Shown here: piece by piece, positions 1 to 4,551 of the stretch
Position numbering within the stretch: the first letter of the stretch is position 1
How the letters are laid out: each line of letters begins with the position of its first letter
Origin: an uncultured Verrucomicrobiota bacterium
Lineage (GTDB): Bacteria; Verrucomicrobiota; Verrucomicrobiia; Chthoniobacterales; SZAS-18
Direction of reading: 5' to 3'
DNA: 9,899 nucleotides
Assembly (NCBI GenBank): GCA_937873255.1
Contig: CALMVM010000349.1
Coordinates: 1 to 9,899 of the forward strand
Notes under the pieces: model-generated
What the model saw: only the letters and a program-made list of their open reading frames with translations
Told to the model about the DNA's origin: nothing
Database searches by the model: none
Made by a program: the position numbers and the translations under genes

Positions 1-180
1 TCGGCCACCCACACCTGGTCCGCTTGGTCCGGCGCGGGCACCTTGGCCAGCCAGTTCTCGGCCACGGGTTCTCGGTGGTTGCTCTGCGTGGTGGCCGGCC
101 GCCACCGCTTTCGTTTCTGCTGGGGCGCGAGACGGCGCGCCCGGTTACGCCTCCCCCGTGGACTCCGAGAACCAACTCGG
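1..180 (-). pseudogene. IS3-family transposase (OrfB-like), fragment running off the left edge
   Basis: Read on the minus strand with the codon register ending at position 3, this stretch gives a protein containing KRKRWRPATTQSNHREPVAE and then NWLAKVPAPDQADQVWVA. That matches the part of IS3-group transposases just before the catalytic core: a basic stretch, TTxSNHxxPVAxN, then the P-x-QVWVAD approach to the first catalytic Asp. The next residues would carry that Asp, but they lie beyond the window edge. Upstream, from about position 150 rightwards, the frame stays open but the similarity fades into a low-quality Arg-rich reading. No start or OrfA is visible before the palindrome at 224. The copy is therefore 5'-truncated, and whether its 3' part is intact cannot be seen. 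The family call rests on motif recognition only. Confidence 0.55.
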
Positions 181-223
181 CTAACCTCCACCAACGCGCA
201 CACTCCGCCCGGTCCGCGAAACC

Positions 224-439
224 GGTTCTCCCGCACTTTGTGTGGATCGAGCGGCACAACAGCATGGTCGGACGGTCCCGTACCTCTGAAATTACTCCCC
301 GTTGGCGGGCGGTTCGCATCGGTTCCACACAAAGTGTGGAAGTGGGCCAACCTCCCGTCAATACGGAACAATCCCAGAGGGACAAACCTGTGCGGCAAGG
401 CTGCTGTGCCGCTCGATCCACACAAAGTGCGGAAGAACC
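224..439. repeat. 216-bp imperfect palindrome (MITE-like or inverted repeat pair)
   Basis: The arms 224-331 and 439-332 are reverse complements of each other. The outer 40 bp (224-263 against 439-400) differ at only two positions. The inner parts are still alignable, with best blocks such as CTCTG..ATT and CGGG.GGT, giving about 70 percent overall by ungapped hand alignment. The exact centre is a perfect stem-loop, TTCCACACAAAGTGTGGAA, at 323-341. The core CCRCACTTTGTGTGG occurs three times: plus strand at 231, the central hairpin, and minus strand ending near 432. No convincing reading frame belongs to it. It could be a non-autonomous transposable element, two inverted copies of a roughly 107-bp repeat, or a transcribed long hairpin. 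No clear target-site duplication was found at its ends. It stops about 5 bp before the IS630 element. Confidence 0.75.
323..341. repeat. perfect stem-loop at the palindrome centre
   Basis: An 8-bp perfect inverted repeat, TTCCACAC and GTGTGGAA, is separated by AAA. It marks the symmetry axis of the 224-439 palindrome, and a one-mismatch version of the same core recurs near both ends. There is no T-run after it on either strand, so it does not look like an intrinsic terminator. Confidence 0.7.
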
Positions 440-445
440 TTCTTA

Positions 446-473
446 CAGCGGTTTTCAGAAAGATTGAGCAGGT
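446..473. repeat. IS630 terminal inverted repeat, left (transposase 3') end
   Basis: It starts CAGCGGTTTTCAGAAAG and ends GAGCAGGT, and pairs with 1423-1450 with four mismatches clustered in the middle. The TA at 444-445 just outside is the duplicated target. The transposase stop codon (455-457) lies inside this repeat, which is normal for compact IS630 elements. Confidence 0.9.
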
Positions 474-1066
474 AACGGGAACTCGCAGTGCTTGAACCAG
501 CCGCGCGCGTCCTGACTGGTGATCGTGGCCAAACCCGCGCCGATGGCGCTTTGAAGCGCGTCCGGGGAGCGCGCCTTGGCCTTGCGCAGGAACTGCTTGA
601 GCTTGGCGAAGGCGTGTTCGATGGGATTGAAGTCCGGGCTGTAAGCGGGCATGAACCACAGGCGGCAGCCGCACGCCTCGATCTTGGCGCGGACTTCCTC
701 GCTTTTGTGCACGGCCAGGTTGTCCATGACGACGGTCTGGCCCGCGCGCAGCACCGGACAAAGAAAGTGATCCAGGTAAGTGCCGAAGACCTCTTTGTTG
801 GTGGCACCCTCCACGGTCATGGTAGCCAGCAGGCCATGCGGCCCCATAGCCGCCAGGATCGACGTGTTGGCTCCACGGTTGCGCGGAGCCTGTCCGAAGC
901 AGCGTTGGCCGCGCGGCGCGTAGCCGTAGCGCGGGCACAGGGCCCGGTTCGCCCCACTTTCATCAACGAACACCAAGTCGGGCGCGTGCAAAAGCGCCGT
1001 GGCCTGCCAGCGCCACGCGGCGCGCTCGACCGGGTCCTGCTCGCTGGCACTCAGCGTCTTTTTTTG
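455..1066 (-). CDS. IS630-family transposase, OrfB frame (DDE catalytic part)
   Basis: This is the RNase H-like catalytic domain that cuts and joins the element's ends at TA sites. Numbered in the predicted 317-residue fusion, the triad is D149 (LVFVDESGAN), D229 (VVMDNLAVHK) and E264 (SPDFNPIEH). D229 and E264 are separated by 34 residues, the DD34E spacing of IS630. The frame stays open upstream to 1399, but that upper part translates to Gly/Arg/Ala-rich nonsense opposite the OrfA frame. Coding therefore begins effectively at the A7 run, and the domain is reached by -1 frameshifting from OrfA. It ends at TGA 455-457 inside the left inverted repeat. No broken residues were noticed. Confidence 0.88.
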   Translation of the reverse strand, partial: QKKTLSASEQDPVERAAWRWQATALLHAPDLVFVDESGANRALCPRYGYAPRGQRCFGQAPRNRGANTSILAAMGPHGLLATMTVEGATNKEVFGTYLDHFLCPVLRAGQTVVMDNLAVHKSEEVRAKIEACGCRLWFMPAYSPDFNPIEHAFAKLKQFLRKAKARSPDALQSAIGAGLATITSQDARGWFKHCEFPLPAQSF

Positions 1067-1407
1067 CGCGTGAAGCCCAGCGCACGCAACTCTCGCCAGA
1101 GGGTGGACACGCTCAGGCTCAAGCCCTCGCTTTTTTGCAGGTGCTCGACGCGCGCGGCCAGGTCCAGGTCCGGTTCGGCTTGCAGATGCTCGCGCAACGC
1201 TGCCCGGTGCTCGGCCAAGCGCAGCTTTTTGGGCCGTCCGCTGCCGTGAGTTGGCTCCAGAACCTGACCAGCTCGCCAAGCGCGTACAAAGCGACCCACG
1301 CTGGAGCGATCCAGCCCGTAGCGCCGCCCGGCAGCCACCTGGCTCATGCCTTCGATGATCACCGCCGCCACCGCCCGCTCCCGCAGATCCATCGAACACG
1401 CTTTCAT
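1051..1407 (-). CDS. IS630-family transposase, OrfA frame (DNA-binding part)
   Basis: These 118 residues form the N-terminal, terminal-repeat-binding half of the transposase. Residues about 7-48 (DLRERAVAAV... then GLDRSSVGRFVRAW) form a helix-turn-helix typical of IS630. A GSGRPKKL linker follows at about 56-63, then a second helical, winged-helix-like unit ending in STLWRELRALGFTRKK. The frame meets TGA at 1051-1053, just after the A7 run at 1059-1065. Slipping back by one base there fuses it to the catalytic frame, giving a protein of about 317 residues, the usual IS630 size. The start is ATG at 1407; ATG at 1392 (MDLRER) is an equally good candidate, and no strong Shine-Dalgarno separates them. 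Confidence 0.88.
   Translation of the reverse strand: MKACSMDLRERAVAAVIIEGMSQVAAGRRYGLDRSSVGRFVRAWRAGQVLEPTHGSGRPKKLRLAEHRAALREHLQAEPDLDLAARVEHLQKSEGLSLSVSTLWRELRALGFTRKKRR
1059..1065 (-). promoter_or_regulatory. A7 slippery site for programmed -1 frameshifting
   Basis: On the minus strand the OrfA frame reads CGC AAA AAA AGA CGC TGA. Seven A residues lie two codons before its stop. A -1 slip on A_AAA_AAA moves ribosomes into the catalytic frame (AAG ACG CTG), joining TRKK to KTLSASEQ. Such A-runs are the known frameshift signal of several IS families, including IS630 members. A downstream stimulatory structure was not worked out. Confidence 0.75.
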
Positions 1408-1422
1408 CTGCGTGAGCTTACC

Positions 1423-1450
1423 ACCTGCTCAGCCTTTTGGAAAACCGCTG
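1423..1450. repeat. IS630 terminal inverted repeat, right (transposase 5') end
   Basis: Read inward on the minus strand it begins CAGCGGTTTTCCAAAAG and ends GAGCAGGT, matching the left end. The TA at 1451-1452 completes the target duplication. The transposase start codon lies about 16 bp further in. Confidence 0.9.
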
Positions 1451-1734
1451 TATCCGGGCAAGATCACCACTTTTTCCCCCACCCAAACCATCAAGGCTTG
1501 GTGGCAAACGCCAAAGGGGCGTCGGATGCCACGCGTGCTCATCCTATCCTGGTAGGCGGCGACCACCTGCGCCTTGAACTTCTGGCCGTAGCGCGGCCCC
1601 TTGGGCGAAAGCGTGAACGTGCGCCCGCACTCCAGGCAAAGCGCCCGTTGGGCTCCGCGTTGCGTGTGTCCGTTCTTCTGCAAACGCTCGCCTCCATAGA
1701 GCGGGCACCGATGAACCACCGTCGTTGAAAGCAT
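1451..1734 (-). pseudogene. IS1-type (InsA-like) transposase remnant, interrupted by IS630
   Basis: The minus-strand frame opens with ATG at 1734 and reads a zinc-ribbon region, HRCPLYGGERLQKNGHTQRG then ALCLECGRTF. A helix-turn-helix follows (MSTRGIRRPFGVCHQALMVW) and then GEKVVILP. That is the order of InsA-like IS1 transposases. C10, C33 and C36 are present, but the fourth zinc ligand expected at residue 13 is Tyr (TAT, one base from TGT). After residue 94 the frame runs into the IS630 end. If the IS630 and one TA copy are removed, the next codon is TAA, and no catalytic half is found on the other side. The gene was therefore already truncated or was damaged around the insertion. Confidence 0.65.
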
Positions 1735-1791
1735 CGGCGAACATCGTCTTGATCAACGCGAACTCGACATCGACTTAAACACTGCCGCTCT

Positions 1792-4497
1792 TCACCGTGT
1801 CGTTGGTTCTGGAACTTCCGCCCTCGGTTGACGCTCCAAGAACTTCGCCACCGCCTCGCAGGATTGCTGCACCTTGCGTGTATTCCACGCCCTCGCAATG
1901 TCATCGATCTCCGAGGGCGTCAGGTGCCACGAGAGCGGGTGGGTCAGCTTTCGTTCCTCCAGTTTCCGGCCGGAATGTTCCGCGAGGCTCTTGTTCCCGG
2001 GGTCCTTCTTTTCGTCCTTCGCGCTTTCATCGATTGCGTCCGCATAGGTGAATTGAACGCGATCTATCTTGACGGGCCCCGAGGCTCTTCGCAGAAGTTC
2101 GACCTCAAGATAATCCTGCGGCACCTGGCCGGCATCCATCGCCCCGAGCGCCATCATCAACGGCGCAAACGTCTGGAAGACCCACCCGTCCGCGCCACCG
2201 ACCGGCTTGACGTCCTCAACCTCGCCGTTGCGAATCTCAATGATCAAAATCCGCGGCTCGTATTTCGGCGGATTGAACGGCACTTCCGACAAGGCTTCGT
2301 TGAGCCATTCCGTCAGCGATGCGACGCCCGAATTATTCGTGTAGCCACCGTCCGCCAAGCGCCAGTTGCACTCGCGGTCGTTCTTGTCGAGCACATTGCT
2401 CACCTCATCGAGATCGGCGCAGGGCGACGGCGACACGTATGGGAACGTGGCCGACAGGCGGGCGGCGGTCGCCACGCGCATCGTCAAGTGCACGTGATCG
2501 GCCGAGAACGCCCGCCAACCTAGTGGTGCCTCACTGCTGCTGGTCGTCAAAAACGAGGTGGTCGCCAAGAGGTAACGCCTGCCCGTATCGACATTCGAGG
2601 CGTTGAAGATCACCGCCGGGCGTTTTCCCGCCGCCACGTCGCCACGCCACGAGTCCAGCGTGGCGTCGTTGAGGCGCCTGGAATCCGCCATCATCGCGTC
2701 GCGTCCTTCCGTCGTCAGCGCGCCGCCGTCGCGGGCGATCTGCGCCGGAGCGTTCGCCCAGGCCTCCTGGAGCCACTGTCCCCGGTCGCTGATGGTTGAC
2801 GGCACGTCACTCCGACGCCGGAGCGCCTGGCTCGCATCGAGGAAATACGGCACGACGGTGCGCAGAAAGTCCGGGTACACGAATCCTTTCACCGCCGGGT
2901 CCAAGCTCGAGGCCTCCGAATACGCGACCACGCGATCCAGGCATTCGTCGGTGATCTTGCCTTTTTTTAGATCATAGGCGTTGACGAAGTACATCGTTCC
3001 CACGCTTCCGCCTGACACCGAACTGATCAGCCGGATGCTGCCGGAAAACGATCGTGGCTCGCTCCCCGGCGGGCGCGTGCGGCAATACTGTTCCAGTCCG
3101 ACGAGAACCTTCGTCGTCCACGCCGCGGCGTGGATCCCACCACCCGGCGCGGCGACCAGGATCACCACCGGATCAGGATCGGACCGATCGTAGGCATGCA
3201 GCACCTCGAACGGACTGTTCGCGGGCGCCGTGGGGCACACGGCGCGTTCCACCGCGTAATAATGCTCGCTGCGCCCGGGCCAGATACCTGGAAATGGCCA
3301 GTGTGCCATCGCGCCAAGGCAGAGCAGGACAAGCAGACATCCCGCGAGCGTGAGCGCCGGACACCGCACCAGCAGCGCCTGGTCCGAGATGGCTGTCTTG
3401 GAAAACCGGTCCGCCACCGCGCGCACCAGCTTGACGAGCAGCAGCAGCAAGGGACGGAAGCGCCAGTCCAGCCAGATCGCGACAGCCACGATGACGACCG
3501 AGATGATCGCAAGTGGGAGGAACATGCGCCCGGACCGTCCGACGAGAGTGACCCACGCCAGGATCGGCACGAGGGCAGGGACGCGGAAATAATCACACAG
3601 GAATGAACTGGCGGTGAACATCCAGCACCACAGCAGCGCGAAGAGGAACAGGCACGCCAAGGCATTGGCGTCGAAGTAGCCGAAGGCTCCATAGGCGCAA
3701 AAAAACACCGTCGTGGCGGCCATCGCGTACCCGTGCCCGGGATTTAGCCGATCACGACCATCCGGGTCACGATAGGCGTAGCCGGGCCCGAGTCCGCGCA
3801 GCCACGAAAATTTCCTGGGGAACGGGTAATTCCAGCGTCCGCCGCCAGCCGAGAGCAAATCTTCGAGAACCTTCGGCAGTCGCGGAAACACGATGTGGTC
3901 CCGCCTCGGATTTCGAAAGCATCGGTGAAGAAACACCGAGAGCGCGACCAGCCCGAGAGCGGCAACGTACCCCAACGCGCCGGGAAGGAGGACGGCCTTG
4001 AACAAATCGCCGTCGCGATGTTCCTGAACGTAAACCCGCGCGATTGCCGCCAGCGTTGCCAGCCCGAGCGACGATCCGACGGCGACGAGAGCCTTGCCCG
4101 GATACGTGTCGCCAAAATAGGCGACCCGGCCGATCTGGAATCGCTCCTCTCCGTAGACGAGGATGAGCCGGGCGGTGATCAGCGCGGTCCAGCCCGCCAG
4201 CGACGCCGTCACGCACGAGTTGAACGCTGCCAGTCCCTGCACATCGTACGCCCCGCGCAGCAAGGACGCTCCAAACGACAGGCCGGCGGCCGCGTAAGGG
4301 AATCCAACCGTGAAGATCGCGAGCAGGATCGGACCGCGCAGCAGGTACAAGAACGCCAGCCGGGAGGCTGGCGCGGGCGGACCTTGCGGCGCTGTGCCCT
4401 CGCCGGACCTTCCGCCGCCGGATTCCGATCCCGGTGACTCCGCCGGCTCTGGCGGCTGCGCATCCGGCGGCGTGTAATTCTCGGTATTTTCCTCCAT
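1792..4497 (-). CDS. polytopic membrane protein with C-terminal patatin-like phospholipase domain
   Basis: Length is 901 residues. A disordered, acidic, Pro/Gly-rich head (1-45) precedes about nine membrane segments, near 47-72, 88-113, 135-157, 168-190, 255-276, 278-300, 306-322, 325-344 and 379-398. The patatin-like domain follows from about 443. It has the oxyanion-hole loop PGGGIHAAA (451-459), the nucleophile elbow ISSVSGGSVG with S495, and the ADGGYTNNSG motif with D716; S495 and D716 would form the Ser-Asp dyad. RVATAARLSATFPYVSP (674-690) is the usual patatin helix before the Asp motif. Family chemistry is hydrolysis of acyl esters of membrane lipids; the substrate here is unknown. 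The elbow is SVSGG rather than GxSxG. The start is ATG 4497, supported by GGAGG six bases upstream. It is second in an operon with the gene at 4552-7140. The membrane part is far larger than in soluble patatins such as RssA or CapV. Confidence 0.88.
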   Translation of the reverse strand: MEENTENYTPPDAQPPEPAESPGSESGGGRSGEGTAPQGPPAPASRLAFLYLLRGPILLAIFTVGFPYAAAGLSFGASLLRGAYDVQGLAAFNSCVTASLAGWTALITARLILVYGEERFQIGRVAYFGDTYPGKALVAVGSSLGLATLAAIARVYVQEHRDGDLFKAVLLPGALGYVAALGLVALSVFLHRCFRNPRRDHIVFPRLPKVLEDLLSAGGGRWNYPFPRKFSWLRGLGPGYAYRDPDGRDRLNPGHGYAMAATTVFFCAYGAFGYFDANALACLFLFALLWCWMFTASSFLCDYFRVPALVPILAWVTLVGRSGRMFLPLAIISVVIVAVAIWLDWRFRPLLLLLVKLVRAVADRFSKTAISDQALLVRCPALTLAGCLLVLLCLGAMAHWPFPGIWPGRSEHYYAVERAVCPTAPANSPFEVLHAYDRSDPDPVVILVAAPGGGIHAAAWTTKVLVGLEQYCRTRPPGSEPRSFSGSIRLISSVSGGSVGTMYFVNAYDLKKGKITDECLDRVVAYSEASSLDPAVKGFVYPDFLRTVVPYFLDASQALRRRSDVPSTISDRGQWLQEAWANAPAQIARDGGALTTEGRDAMMADSRRLNDATLDSWRGDVAAGKRPAVIFNASNVDTGRRYLLATTSFLTTSSSEAPLGWRAFSADHVHLTMRVATAARLSATFPYVSPSPCADLDEVSNVLDKNDRECNWRLADGGYTNNSGVASLTEWLNEALSEVPFNPPKYEPRILIIEIRNGEVEDVKPVGGADGWVFQTFAPLMMALGAMDAGQVPQDYLEVELLRRASGPVKIDRVQFTYADAIDESAKDEKKDPGNKSLAEHSGRKLEERKLTHPLSWHLTPSEIDDIARAWNTRKVQQSCEAVAKFLERQPRAEVPEPTTR

Positions 4498-4503
4498 GAT
4501 TTT

Positions 4504-4508
4504 CCTCC
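4504..4508 (-). promoter_or_regulatory. strong Shine-Dalgarno for the patatin gene
   Basis: The minus strand reads GCGGAGGAAAATCATG, a full GGAGG with a six-base spacer to ATG 4497. This fixes the patatin start and shows the gene is translated independently, although it lies only about 54 bp after the stop of the preceding gene. Confidence 0.8.
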
Positions 4509-4551
4509 GCGATTGGACCCGGGGGCGCGCGCCCTCCGGATTCGATGACGA

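Larger units (their letters stand above)
446..1450 (-). mobile_element. IS630-family insertion sequence, apparently complete (about 1005 bp)
   Basis: The element begins and ends with CAGCGGTTTTC (inward reading) in inverted terminal repeats. Including the flanking TA, positions 444-473 match the reverse complement of 1423-1452 at 26 of 30 bases. A TA dinucleotide sits at each outer border (444-445 and 1451-1452), as expected for IS630/Tc1/mariner elements, which insert at TA and duplicate it. The interior holds one transposase in two overlapping minus-strand frames joined by an A7 slippery run. Size, ends, target and the DD34E motif all agree with IS630. With intact ends and motifs, the copy may still be active. 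It lies inside a remnant of an IS1-type transposase. Confidence 0.93.

Noticed and set aside
224..439. CRISPR array from the recurring CCRCACTTTGTGTGG core
   Set aside because: There are only three cores, in inverted rather than direct orientation, with no regular spacers and no cas genes.
24..495. Two plus-strand open frames near the left end
   Set aside because: They run across the IS3-like fragment, the palindrome and the IS630 border, and neither looks like a protein.
488..1249. 253-codon plus-strand open frame inside the IS630 element
   Set aside because: It is a shadow of the DDE transposase on the opposite strand, and no motif is recognisable.
1067..1399. Upper part of the OrfB frame (MFDGSAGAGG...) as a true N-terminus
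   Set aside because: It overlaps the OrfA helix-turn-helix in another frame and is Gly/Arg/Ala-rich nonsense. The A7 run explains how the catalytic frame is reached.
1735..1791. Intrinsic terminator after the patatin gene
   Set aside because: No GC-rich stem followed by a T-run was found in the 57 bp between the stop and the IS1 remnant.
1792..4497. CBASS (CapV-like) patatin effector
   Set aside because: There is no nucleotidyltransferase or other CBASS gene in the window, and the protein is polytopic rather than a soluble patatin of CapV size.
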